Position numbers and translations under genes: made by a program. This document shows positions 45,305 to 57,734 of a stretch of 64,000 bases of DNA, in pieces (positions within the stretch are counted from its first letter, which is position 1; each line of letters starts with the position of its first letter). The notes below the pieces were generated by a model, which worked only from the letters and a program-made list of their open reading frames with translations, was not told where the DNA came from and searched no databases. The DNA is taken from contig JACMZG010001913.1 of assembly GCA_018340805.1 (NCBI GenBank), positions 32,930,775-32,994,774 on the forward strand, in the 5' to 3' direction. Source of the stretch: Microvelia longipes (taxonomy: Eukaryota > Arthropoda > Insecta > Hemiptera > Veliidae).

Positions 45305-48065
45305 ATTGTTTTTAAAAAAACATTGTAAAACAATGAAAAAAACTTTTACAATTGCTTTTACCAGTTTTTACCAAGTGTTTTCCGGCTACAATGAATGAAC
45401 GAGTAACTCCATGCGAACCCTAAGAGCGCGCTATAAAGATGTTATATAGTACTTCGTATGGATTGTAGCATAGAGGGCTTAGTTCCGGAAGATCAGTAAA
45501 AAATGACAGTAAGACATCTAATATAGATTAATGTTGAGAGTATCATTTCGATGTGTGAGATGGATACGACCAGACAAAATATTTAAACTGCTTCACCTAC
45601 TCAATGTTGCTAGAATATATCTATTGATCGACCCAATACGACCTGATGCCATTTAGTAGAGTGAATCTTAAACATCTAAAACCTGCAGAAGTTCATGCTT
45701 CTTTTTGCTTTGGATACATTTTGAAAACTCGTAGGAAAAAACCTGACCACTGCTATTATAAATCTGACGTATCAAATCTATCAACTCTTAATCAACTTAA
45801 TGTTCAATGGTATCATTTCGGCTATTCAAACTAAAAACTACTCCAAATATCAATAACCCCAACAAAATTACAGTAAAGTAATGAGCGACTATATTTAGTG
45901 GAACGCTCCACTAAAAGGCACCGTATATATGACTAATTGGTTTTTTGATTGTGATTTTTAAAATCCAAGAATAACTATTCGCAGCTTGTTAATTATTGCA
46001 TAGAGAAGTATACAAGGTCTCAATTTTGCTTTAGAGATTGATTCTAAATACAAATATATATAAGCTTATAATAACTTATTTCACCATATTATAGGTACCC
46101 ATCTATATGTTAACCATGTCGCTAAATTCCTACCTCTTCAGTTTCACGCTGCACACTCTATACGACGGTCAGCTGTCCGAATCGTGCTCTGCTCAATCAT
46201 CTTCTACAAATAAATATATCAAGACGTGTTAAATAATTTATTACTCCCTTCAAATTTTATATCAATATAACAGTCCTTCGACTCGCTCGTAACATTGTTA
46301 CTCAAGATATATTTAAGCAACTATATAATTACTATTATATTCTTCGTTTAACTTTATTTCACTCGGCTGCTCACTGCACAATATCTTAATGGTGGTTAAT
46401 TGAATCCTTATTAACAGCTACGTATCCCATAGTGATTTCGTGTCTGGATCTGATGTTTTTGTGCAGACCACTGAGATCAAATCTTTAAGAAAGGTATAAC
46501 AAAACACAAATGTCTGTATTTAAGGTAAGATTAAGCATCTCAGCTCTTCTGATTTGTCTGTTTTTAGCCTGATTTGTTGTTTGTTAGCATTTTTCCATGT
46601 ATTGAGCGCATTAGTTTTAAAAAAAGTTTATTATTAGCGTGTAAAGTGTTTTAAATTGTTGATTATTGGTACAAGGTCTGTTTTAGATATATGTATATAT
46701 TTCTTACAGGATTTATGTTAACATTGTTATTAGTTAGTGTCGCGTCTGCGGTGCTTCATTCTCAAGCTCTTGTCGTAGACATCGCGATTGATACGATCTT
46801 CTTTCCGAGACATTTTCTGCATCCAAACTGAATTGACAGAACGTCGTTTGATCTCGATAGAATTAATATTATGACAAAAATCCAGTTCGTATATTTGTAT
46901 TACTAAAATTGACTGACTTATGATTTTTTTTGTGTTTAAAGATAGATTAGAGATTTTATTTAGACAATAACAAGCATTATCGTGATGAGTTTTTACTAAT
47001 AATAACACTTAGTACTTGTTTTTTATTATCATTTTGTATTTGTGTCATAAACATCACAGTGACTAGCGATCTATCTCGCCTGTCCCAAGTCCACATCAAA
47101 ATTCGATTTCCAAGCACACACTATTCAATCAATGAAGACTGTGCTTTCTGGCACAAATTTAATATATCCAAAAAATTCTTATTTGCGCACATTCATTATG
47201 GATCGCGGCAGTGAATTTAATAGTGTGAGTAAGCGTATGATTCATATTATAAACATACAAGTTTACTTGCCGATGACTTAAATAGTGGTCCTAATGAATT
47301 TAAATGCTGCTTCAGAATGATGTCAGAACTATATACACCTAGTCCGACTGATTATTGATTTTTTGTACATAATAACGAGATGTATGCCAAGAACATCGTT
47401 GGCCTACATGATATTGTATACGAATGTGATGCTCAGGCATGCTTAACAAGTCATAGTGATGAATCACCAACGCATCAAACGCAGCACACAGAATGCGCGA
47501 ATGAATTACTAGCATGTGCGATTGCAACATGGATAAAACTGGAACCCTTAGAGCGAGTGGTACCTTTACTAAACCATACAGCAGCCCGCCTCTCCCACTC
47601 TCATGACCTCTCGCATAATAAATTATTTTCTGCAGCTTGTGTTTTATATTGTCACGTGTTAATAGTGTAGATAACTATTTGTTCCTCAAGAGTACGATGT
47701 CATGGGCACCTCATGAGTCATAGCTCGCGGATGAATAAGATAGAACGACATATAGCGCGTCAAAAAAGTTATAAAAAGGTAAAGTATGACGCTAATATAT
47801 TAGATACCCATATGAATCCTAATTACCATGGAATAGTGCATAAAAAAATATAATGGTCAAAAGACGTGCAAGATGGAAAAATTTAAGTACTACTGTTATC
47901 AAAGCATCAAGGAGACTTGGCTGCAGTAAGCGATATTCATATAATAACTGTTGTACAATGCTATACTAATGAAAAATAAAAATTATACAGATTAGATATG
48001 GTAATGCTAATATTATCGCGTCTAGAAGATAAATGATTAGTGTAAGGCCAATGTCTGTGATCGCT

Positions 48066-48180
48066 GGGAGGGGGAGGTGGGCGCAGGGGAAGTACGAAGG
48101 CAGAGGAGGGGGAGGGATAGGAAAGTGAGAAAGGTGGTGAAGAGTGTGGGAGGCGCGCGTGTTCAGGGGCGGAGGAGAGC
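48066..48180 (+). other. G-rich polypurine tract with a G-quadruplex motif
   Basis: 48066-48089 has four G-runs of three or more (GGGAGGGGGAGGTGGGCGCA, then GGGG) with short loops. It continues as GAGGAGGGGGAGGG and AAAGGTGGTGAAGAGTGTGG to 48180. Striking against the AT-rich surroundings. Confidence 0.6.
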
Positions 48181-49370
48181 GTATGCATGTCATGTCAGTT
48201 CACGGACAAAGAGCCAGCTCCTTTACTCGATACGGAGACTCATCTCAGCTTGAGCATTAGTATTTCCTGTGTGACGAAAGAGCCTTCCTGACGAGTCGGC
48301 TAGTCCTCTTCGTGATGATTAAATCACAAATTTGATAAAAAGCTGAGTAAGTTTGTCCTTGGACATATAGCCTCGTTGTACCACACATGGGCGACCTAAG
48401 TGCACGCTCAGTGTCTGGTTAGCGGTTCAGCTATGAGTAGAGTCTTCTGTCAAAGACGTGCTCTCGCAGATTAGGTGTTTCGAGATCTTTGTCCTGAAAA
48501 GCGCTCAACAATAGCACTAAGCCAGGCAGAGACTATAATCGAAACAATGTGGTCTATCTCCCGCGTTAGACAGTGATCTGGACATATTTTGCGATGAATG
48601 AATTAGCTCAGAAGAAATAACCCTAACCCTACCCAAATAGAAAAAATACTCACCGCTAACGCGTAGCGATGTAACGTGAAAATTCGATAGGCGAGTTCTC
48701 ACAAGCAGCTCACGTGAGAACGCCGGTCAGGAAGTATAGCACATGGATCGGAGCTTCCGAAGGTAAATCAGAAGGCAACTCGGTCCTTAGGAAGTAAGAA
48801 ATTATGCGCTAATTCAGAACCAGCTGCGTCTCTAAGTTTTCCATACAAATATCCAAAGATAACTCAATTAATTTAGTAGTTAATATATATCTGTATAGTT
48901 ATGAAAGTTCACTCCAACATCTTTCTAGTCACGGAATTCGTAGATGTATAGCTCGAGTTGGTCCATAGGTAGTGGCCATGTATAGCACTGAGTGTCACTG
49001 CAAGGAGCTGCCTTAGCGTCCTCACGCCCCCCTCAGCGCCACCATCGGTTACTCTCCAACCACAAGCTCGCACCACCAATACCTTGTCCTCAGTTGTAGC
49101 CCTAGCTAGTTCTTCTCCTATTTTATCGCTACCACACTTGTCTCCATACTAACTGTGACGGTTACACATTCCTGCCACAATTAATATTCTACGTCGCGAG
49201 TTGACCTCGTATCGACTCATCTAAAACTTACCAACGGATCCGACATATATCGGATAAAGGTGTCGCGCGTACCATCAACCCGAATAGCTTAGGTGGACTT
49301 AAATAACAATGATATGAACACAGCAGCGTGTCAGCGAACACACCAGGTACCCCCTAAGAAAAATATAGCT

Positions 49371-50195
49371 TCTACAGTTGATATTGCATCTACACTATCA
49401 TTCATGTAGAACTTGCTTGGGAATCCAGTGTCTGTGTCTAATCAATACTATGCAAATTTATAAAAATAAGAACTCTAAATTACACTATATCCCTTTAAAA
49501 CTAAGGAAATGCTTATCACTTCATATGGTTCTTAAAAAAACCCTACCTGTTGGCACTGTATTGTGCTAAGTTCTTTCTATCAACATTTTTATTTAATTTC
49601 ATTTTTCTTTTTTACAACATGCCTTCTAATAAATACTCATCCTAGCAGACTAGGCACAGTTACGACTATGCTTTTTTACTCTTGATAAACACACTAGTTT
49701 CAAACCAATTAGTCCTATTATATTACTACATAAATGTAAAATTTTAAATTGATAGACATATTATTTGTATTTTATGATTTTTTGACATTTTCACTGAATC
49801 TTTATTGCCGTCATAAATAGTTTATTATGTTACAAGACTGTAAAGAAGGCATTCCTTTTACTGTGGCTACTATATTTACTGTCCAGCAAAGCGAGACAGT
49901 TAAAGAAACTGAGGGAAAAAGCCATTCCTAGTCGTGTAGCATATACTGTTTTTTGGAAGAAGTAATAGTAAACAACTATTTAGAAGAAAAACCGTATAAT
50001 GTATAAAAATTTGCCAGTACACTTCTTTTGATAACCTCATTGGCCAAAAGTTTCAATCTGGTGACATATGTTCAATGTCTGAATAACCATTCATTATTAT
50101 TAAACATTTAATAATAAATAATTAATAATTCACTTCCTGATAACAAAATTTCGTTAAGAAAAATGTTTGATTATTTATTTGATAAACAACAAAAG
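49371..50195. other. AT-rich DNA, nothing supported
   Basis: 49848-49930 may contain an inverted fragment of the 35455/51615 repeat (GACTGTAAAGAAGGCATT). No gene. Confidence 0.4.
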
Positions 50196-50197
50196 TA

Positions 50198-51603
50198 AAG
50201 GTGCATTCACAATACTGTGGAAGCGATGCATCTGTCCGTGTGTGGGTAGCGGTCATTGCGATGTGGAAAATGATGGTTCCACAATTGCTGTGCTACGGCT
50301 GCAAAAGCCGTTAACGCAGCACACTCTTGTTCCGAATTTTGGAAAAAAAATAAATATTTCTTAACAAAGATTAGTCTGCCTCCGTGGCCGTGATCGTAAA
50401 GGCGTTCGATTTCGGCACCGAAGGTCCAGGGTGCGCAGCCCGGGCTATGCTCTAAGGTTTTATGAATAGTATTTGTATTTAAAAAGATTTCGCCTACTTT
50501 AATTAATTCTTAGAGTGTATTAGATGCAACCCACCTGAGGTGGTTCCCGTAGGCTGAATACCCTGATGGGCCAAAAAGCCCTAAAACGGGCATTTTATTT
50601 ATTTTTTTTTAAACAAAGATTAAAAAGGCGAAGAAGAAAAGGTTGTTTTGGACAAGCTGTGTCTTTTTAGATTTCATTTTAATTTTTTCATTGTATCAAA
50701 TATTTAATTTATTTAATAATGTCTGATTATAATGGGAACATTCACACTAAATGATAGTTCTTGTTCAAATTATTTTGTCTTATTTAAAATTTCATATGGT
50801 CAAAGTTTAAATATTTTTTATCTGATCAACACTGCAAAGTATTATCTTGTTCAGTTTTTTATAATGTAATGTACTTGTTATAAAATGTAATAATAGTCTT
50901 GTTGAAAAACATTTCAACTCGGGGATCTACTTGTTTAATACTATTTAGGCAGTGAAACCAAGAGAACAGAAATAATGTACAACATTTCAGAACAATTACA
51001 TTAAGATAAAATAAACATATCAAGATAATTAAACTATACCATTCAAATTGGGTATACCATTCAAATTGGGGAACACCGAGAATATTAAGAAATAAATTTT
51101 ATTTAAGAATAGAAACATGAAAAACATCTTTGAACTATTTAAAACTAAAAGGAAAAATTAAACACTTTAAAAAGACACAGCACAAACAGAAGTAATAAAA
51201 TAACAATATTGTGTTTTAATAACAAGAAAATATTCATTTTTTTAAATGAAAAACATAACTGTTTTATTAAAATCAATTAAAATAATAAAAAATAAAAAGA
51301 CTTAAAGCACGGCAAGAATCAAAGTCAATGCAAAGAAGAGTCAAGAGAAGAATCAAAGAAGAGGGGGTAAGAAAAATTCCAAAACTTTGCAAACGGAAAG
51401 GTTTCTTCCGCGTCAGGCCTCTAAGGTGTTTTGTAATCAATCAAATGCTAATCACTATATCATTTTTGCGGGTTTAGTAGGTTTGCTCAATGCTACTGCG
51501 AGTTGTTTAAGAACGTCGCATACGATTACATAGGTTGGAATTTGAGCTGTCACCACACGCAACACCCGGACGCATCGCTACCACAGTATTGTGAATGCAC
51601 CTT
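50198..51603. mobile_element. TIR DNA element, 1.4 kb, TA duplication, with a nested SINE
   Basis: The ends AAGGTGCATTCACAATACTG and TGGTAGCGATGC-type sequence are inverted over about 45 bp, flanked by TA (50196-50197 and 51604-51605). The interior is AT-rich with no transposase frame and holds a 238-bp SINE. The first bases of the terminal repeat resemble the MITE at 57514-57728. Confidence 0.75.
50374..50611 (+). mobile_element. tRNA-derived SINE with exact 11-bp TSD
   Basis: AACAAAGATTA is duplicated at 50363-50373 and 50612-50622. The head GCCTCCGTGGCCGTGATCG then GGTGCGCAGCC resembles a tRNA with diverged A and B boxes. The body has a CCACCTGAGGTGG hairpin and CTGATGGGCC...TAAAACGGGC. 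It ends in a T/A-rich tail. Other copies lie at 26887, 56351 and 56864. Confidence 0.85.
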
Positions 51604-51614
51604 TAGAAGTACAT

Positions 51615-51785
51615 GGAAGGTAATATATCCTTGTAGTAAACTACTAGTGCCCACCTTGTGAACATTTGAGGGACTTCACCCAGTGACAGCAAAAAACTCT
51701 TTTACTATGGTGGATAATAAAAATGATCACCTACTTTTTTCAGGATGTAAAGTGCCTTCTTTACAGCCGCCTGGAAAAAGTAAAT
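51615..51785 (+). repeat. Unclassified ~200-bp repeat (copy 2)
   Basis: Matches 35455-35658: AAACTACTAGTGCCC, GAACATTTGAGGGACTTCAC, AAAGTGCCTTCTTTACAGCC. Begins 12 bp beyond the 1.4-kb TIR element. Confidence 0.55.
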
Positions 51786-51789
51786 TCTT

Positions 51790-53880
51790 TCAATAGTGTG
51801 CCTCTCTTCCGCTTAAAGATAATACCTACTAATACTTTATAATTAATTCATTTTAACTTTTTTCCAAACTGTTTGACCCCCGTTAATTTTTGCTAAAATT
51901 TATTGGATAGGCACTAGTTCTTTTTTATATTTTAAACATCTATTGATTCTACACAGTTTTAGATATATTATATATATATAATTTTATTTTTTTTTTTAAA
52001 TGAAGTTGATTATTTTTTAAATTATATATTATTTTATGAAATAAGATTTATTGTATAAAATATTAATATTGAAGTAAATAATAATTTATAAGATTTATGT
52101 ATTAGGTTTAACCAGATTTAGATGATAGTTTGAAAGAAACACTCTTTTATAGTTATTCTTTAGGCATTTATTAGGGCTTTACCTTCTTTCCAATGGGAGA
52201 AATTGCATAAAAACAAGTGGTATTTTTTATTCTGAGCAAAATCTTTAAAATTTTAATTTGTTGATTGAATTGATTGGTTGAACCCCATAACAAAGGAATT
52301 GTATCTGTGATGGGACCTTAAGTTTTAACTTTGAAAAAACTATACTGAATTTACCCTAATTAACCCCAAGTTATGAAGCATTATAGCTGATTAAAAAACA
52401 AATAATAAAATAAAAACTGTCCTTTCCTTGCTTAGCCACAATTATTTAGCTTTTTTTATTTTCACAAAATTATCTTATTTTGCTTTACAAGGTTTTCCTT
52501 TGTCCTTGTCAGCTCAATTGGAACTGATCTTGATATAACAAATACGAAAAATAAAATTTATAATTTGCTTATAATGAATAAATATTTGTGTTTTTATGCA
52601 TTTTTAACATTGGTGATAGAGATAAAGGATTCAATTGTATAGGGCTAATATTTATGATTTTCTTTTAGTTTTATGTTATCTTGCAAATGTTTACCAACTT
52701 TTTGTTCTCCTTAAAAAAAGAGATTCAGGAGACCCAAAAACATCAATTAGGACACTAAACTTGACAAAACATAATTTACTCCCACTCCACCGATATTTGC
52801 AAAAGTTTGATGACATCATACAGTTTTCGTAAAGTAGGTTTAAGGTCTTAGCTTGATTTTTGTGCAAAATTTAGTCTTAATCAGAATAGGTCTTGGAGAG
52901 TTATCATAGGACAAGGACAATCCTTTTAGGCAACCTACCTCATATCTGCTATTTAAATATTCTTTGAAAAAAACTTTTTTCCCATTTTAAAATAAATAGG
53001 AAAAGGCCAAATTGGTATAATAATGGGTCAATTTAATTTACCCTTAGCTTTTATAGTATAATTACTGTCAAGCTATCAAATAGTAGACTTACTACATTGC
53101 AATAAGAGGCTATCTGGATGATTAAAGCAAACATAGCACTTGCTATCACCAATGTCTTCACCGAACACTTTGCTACTTACATAATATGCTTACAGTGATT
53201 TGTACATTTTCCATGTTATATGTTTCCTTGGGGTTCTCCTACAATATTTTAAAGGATTAAATGAAGTGTAAAGTTAATTATATTGTAAATACTCCCTTCA
53301 GGTCAAATTGGGGCTGCATTTTTGTTGTTCATTTTATTTTGCCGTGTAAGTAGCGAATTTTCCATGTGTGTTCTACATTTCGTTCAGCTCGTCTAGCATG
53401 CCTGATTCGCAGCCTTAGGAATACCCCTTTGCCTCTTAAAAGATTAATTATAATCTAAAAAAAGTACCCAACACTCTGTGGCATAGTGAAGGTATATGAA
53501 CAGAGATATTTAGCAGCCTATATTATATTCTTAGTTGTTTGTACTTGTTAAAAGTTAATCAAGAGTTAAAAACGTTTTAGTGAATTTTTAAAGAAAATTT
53601 CACAAATTAGGTTGTCAGCATGAAATAGGCGGAGTGGAGGAAGCAACTTTGCTTGGCCTCCTAATTTCCAAAAATAAATATGCGACATAAGTCGTGTAAT
53701 CTTTTATTGGAAATTTCCTTACATAGAAACACTTTGAGATTCTGAATAGTGCTTATGAATTTCAGCCATGTTCTGTTGTTAAAACTTATTTATGCATTGT
53801 TTAAAATATGTATCAATTAAGATCAAAGTCATAAAGATTTAAGTCTTCTGGTGGTGACTACTCCAATGTAGATGATACAT
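51790..53880. other. AT-rich DNA without supported genes
   Basis: Only short frames (for example 52635-52832), without recognised domains. No repeat recognised. Confidence 0.45.
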
Positions 53881-53884
53881 TATA

Positions 53885-53965
53885 CGTTTTGCTTCCACCG
53901 TGGGATGCATCTTCAGAGATGTAGGTAATGATAGATGAGTTTACAATGCTCTACAAAACTGTTTT
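53885..53965 (-). repeat. Short dispersed repeat, shared with 14548-14622
   Basis: The plus strand reads TTTTGCTTCCACCGTGGGAT, GCATCTTCAGAGATG and ACAATGCTCTACAAAACTG. On the minus strand CTGAAGATGCATCCCAC, then GTGGAAGCAAAACGT, forms a hairpin followed by an A-rich core. Confidence 0.5.
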
Positions 53966-53969
53966 AGTT

Positions 53970-56339
53970 TTGCAGAAGTTGAACTAAAAATTTGTCATCT
54001 ACATGGACACAGTCGTTGCAGGAAGCCTTAAATTTTATTGCCTCCGTTTTATTGATTTATCAATTGACAACCTTGTATCGGTATACCTTGATGTGCTAGG
54101 TCCTATAATATGTATTTGTTTACATGTCAGTTCAATATTCATGCTATATTTTTGTCTATATTAAATCTTTTTATTTATTTATTCCAGTAGTGTATTAAAT
54201 GTAGCATTCTTAAGAAGTTTTTTTGATCACTTGACAGCCCACCAAAAATTAGTGAAAAAAATGTGTATATACTGGTTCCACCAAGAGGCAAAGTCGGAAT
54301 AAACTAATGTCTTCTCTCGCTGATACTATTTGTGAATTACTCTATGATACATCAAGCTCTAAGAGTTTTATAAGTCCCTCCAGCTTTATTTGTGAAAAAA
54401 AGATGTTATTAGAAGGCTTTGTTTTTAAGCTTGTCTTTGTGTCAGTCTTATCACCATTCTCTTTCCTAACTCGAAAATTCCTTTATTGTCATAACGAAAT
54501 TAATAAGAAATTTAGTAGAATGGAAAAAAAATAGTAAGAATGTAAATATAATAAAATTCTACAAAGTTAATTAACAGATATATTTAAAAAAAAAATCAAG
54601 ACATTCCCACAAGCATAAACTGTGAGTGGGGATCACTGTAAATAATAATTTCTACTGAACCTGTCAACCCTGACAGCATAGTCAATACCAAGATGGCTTT
54701 ATTAAATCTTATAAAATTCATTTTAAACACAAGTTGCTCTACATAAACATTCCTTTTATTTTTTTGCAGAATAAATTAATAATCTAAATTAAAACATGTT
54801 TTAACAACAATAAATTAGCCTCTCATATGAATTGACATTAGTTAGCTGTTTAGTTTGTTAAACTGACATTAAATCAGATGTTGGACTACACTTGGCCATT
54901 TAACAAGTTGCCATTTGCAGTTAGCTAATACAATTGTTTAGTACAAAACAATATTTTAGATAAACCATTAAACATAGAAATGACAGTCAGTCGAAGTCTT
55001 GAAGAATGAGGTTTGTAATTTATACAATATGGTTAAGATCAATCAAGTAAAGATACATCTATTTTGAAAAGTTAGTTGCTAGTATAGCTAGGGCTGACTA
55101 GAAAACCTAGCTGTCAAGGTAGATTATTCTTAAAATGTTAGTGACACAGTTATCAATTTTTATTTATTGTTTTTGAAATCAACATTGTTACTGTATTATA
55201 TTTTAATAAAAAAACGTAAAAATAAAGCTTGTAAAAATTACCAAAAAAAACTAACTGATGATGTTAATAATTAAATTAATAATTTTATCTATCCTGCTAT
55301 TTTGCACCAACCACTGCTATGGCACCATGGTGCCATCCTGCTAGCTGACAGCTATTTCAAAAATGTATCGAACGATTCTGTCTCCGAAATTGTATGAGAT
55401 AATCTCAGGGTATTTAATCAAAATAACTAAAATACAATCTGTATTTATTTTTGTAAAAACACACTAATTTTAGCATTTGTTAATGGATCTAGTTATTGAA
55501 ATTGCTTTCTATGCCGAATTTTAATTTGTCTAACCTTACCGTCATATTTAAAAATTTTGGAATATTCAATATATTTTGTAATTTGTGTTGTGTTTACTGG
55601 GGATTTTTAGACTGTTAAAAAAATAAATTGGTACCTCATCTAGAGTGGGACTTGGAAAAAAGTGAGTCAATAAGTTGAATAAATCAACTTAAACTTATCT
55701 TTAATTTTTTATCAAAACTTTTTGATAAATGGAGCTCACCATATCTTAAATTATATAAAAAATTCTTTTGATTTTATTTGAATCGTATAATACAGTCTCT
55801 AAACTAAGACCATTTGAAAATCAGCTAAATAAAGGGCCTACTATGATGGTTGGGGGGACTATGATGGTTAGGGTCTTTTTTGTTTTAAATGTTATGTGTA
55901 AAATATTATCTAATTATAATTATAGGTCTTGATTTAAAAATAAATATAAAAATAACAAGTTATTATTGTAATAAATAAAGTACTATTGTTAATTTTATTT
56001 TCAAAAATAAAATTTGTTTTTCAGTTAGTTTGTTTTTAATAATAAAAGTGTAAATGTTTTTTTGTTAAAATTTGAAATATTTTCTGATGGGAATTTTCGC
56101 TAAAATAATTGTATTGAGGTTTTCCAGGTAAGGACATAAAATGCGTTAAAGTAGTAATATTTTTTTATTTTTAAGCAAAGCATAAAAAGTTTATTTCTTC
56201 TTTTCTCTTTTTAATCCTTTAAAAGTTTATTTATTGTGAGAAAAATGACAACAGTGTATGAATGTCTTGTATTAGAGTGAATATTGAACTCTGAAATATA
56301 AAATTAAATTCTAGGATTTCAATTTCTTTAGATATTGTG
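53970..56339. other. AT-rich DNA without supported genes
   Basis: A 75-codon frame at 54307-54534 has no recognised domain. CACCATGGTGCCATCC with self-complementary GGCACCATGGTGCC lies near 55320. Nothing else supported. Confidence 0.45.
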
Positions 56340-56350
56340 TATGGTTTAAA

Positions 56351-56555
56351 ATAATTGCCTCCATGGTCAAGGTCATTAAAGCGTCAGTATTTATACTTAC
56401 ACTACAGAGGTCTGGTGTTCACATCCCAGGTAAATAAATTGTCGCCCACTTTAAATTACCTTGTAGCATAGCGGTTGCCACTACCACTAGACTGTGGTTC
56501 CCACAGGGGTAATCCCTGATGAACTGCTATGCTCTTAGGAGGTGTTATTTATTTA
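56351..56555 (+). mobile_element. tRNA-derived SINE (diverged subfamily) with 11-bp TSD
   Basis: TATGGTTTAAA is duplicated exactly at 56340-56350 and 56556-56566. The head GCCTCCATGGTCAAGGTC and the B-box-like GGTGTTCACATCCC are tRNA-like. The 3' part has GGTTCCCACAGGGGTAATCC and CTGATGAACTG as in the family at 50374. Confidence 0.8.
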
Positions 56556-56863
56556 TATGGTTTAAAGACTATTAAGAAAGTAATTAGCCCTAATGAATTT
56601 TATCATAATTAGAAAATTAAAAAGTTCCTGATAAATGAGTATTTAAACTAAAGCATCCATCAACTAAAGGTCATCATCAGTGATATTGAGTTGATGTAGA
56701 GCTAGAATCTCACAACAACTGAGATCCTGGTCTGTCTATTCTTATAACTGAAAATACTGAAAAAGAAAATACTTGAATCCTAGCTATCCTCTGACATCAT
56801 GGACTCCAAGCATACATCCCAATGGCTCTAATGATAACCTTTTGTTGGTTGAAATCTAGTTAT

Positions 56864-57060
56864 AAAAAATGCCCCTTTCAGCTCATCAGAGTATTCATCC
56901 TGCGGGAACAACCTCAGGTGGTATGCATCTACTATCCTCTAAAAATTAATTAAAGTTAGCGAAATCATTAAAATACAAATACTTCCAAATAATCTTAGAG
57001 CATAGCCCAGGGTGTGAAATCAAGCGATTATACGATCACAGTCACTGAGGCAGATAAGTT
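56864..57060 (-). mobile_element. tRNA-derived SINE with 10-bp TSD
   Basis: ATCTAGTTAT is duplicated at 56854-56863 and 57061-57070. On the minus strand the head is CTGCCTCAGTGACTGTGATC, then CACACCCTGGGCTATGC. The body carries ACCACCTGAGGTTGTTCCCG and TCTGATGAGCTG. The same family as 50374-50611. Confidence 0.85.
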
Positions 57061-57513
57061 ATCTAGTTATGTGTAGTTTAAATAATTTTATAACAATAGA
57101 GATCAATATTATCTAATTATTCACAACATTTCTATCTCCTAGGTAACCAATAGAACACGTGTTGCTGTCATTTTTTTATTGTAGTGTATGACATTGGAGA
57201 GCTCTTATATTTCCCTAGCTTCAAAACCCCTACAACTTATATTTATCTATTGTTTACAAACTATTTTTTCAATAAAGATTCTAAATTGCAAGAGGTCAAA
57301 TCAGTACTTGAATTGTGAAGATAAGAGAAAATTTAATCATTAAAGAGAAAAGTTTTTATTTAAGTCTTAATTTAAAAAAAAAAAAGTCTGTATTTTTTAC
57401 ATTTTCTTGCCTACTACCATAGGTATAAAGAAAATTATTGTTAATGATTATGTTTTGAATAACAATAAATATATCTCTTTAAGTAGATTTACCCCAAGCT
57501 GATAATATTTATA

Positions 57514-57728
57514 AGGTGATTCAATTGGAGAGTTTTTATGAATGAAGTCAATTTTTTTTGACGTGTTAGGTTATAGTCCGGAATTGACGTCATGGCGGGA
57601 ATAAATAGTAAATTTTCAATGTTGACTGCCTATACAGATTCCTGCAATGACGTCACACGTCATTCATAAATACGTCTGGTTATAACCTCCGAATGCGTTT
57701 GGTTTGTTTACATCGAATTGAATCACCT
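57514..57728. mobile_element. 215-bp MITE with TA duplication
   Basis: The ends AGGTGATTCAATT and AATTGAATCACCT are inverted, flanked by TA (57512-57513 and 57729-57730). Inside are TTGACGTCAT-like sites (GAATTGACGTCATGGCGG, AATGACGTCACACG) as a second inverted pair. No frame. Confidence 0.75.
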
Positions 57729-57734
57729 TATAAA

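Larger units (their letters stand above)
42480..49370. other. Less AT-rich, scrambled region without a supported gene
   Basis: 42790-43450 is a decayed, partly inverted relative of the palindromic element (GAGAGACACTAGGAAATG, GAGTTCAGGCTCTGTC, CATATTCATGTTTTGCAAAA). 44940-45000 has AATAAAG and may be an LTR remnant; this is unproven. 47190-47240 translates as RTFIMDRGSEFNSV, reminiscent of the D..G.EF part of retroelement integrases. Short frames near 47380-47670 and 48517-48702 have no recognised domains. The region reads as multiply broken repeat DNA. Confidence 0.4.

Noticed and set aside
48621..48634. CCCTAACCCTACCC resembling a telomeric repeat
   Set aside because: Only two units. The usual insect telomere repeat is TTAGG, which this does not match as an array.
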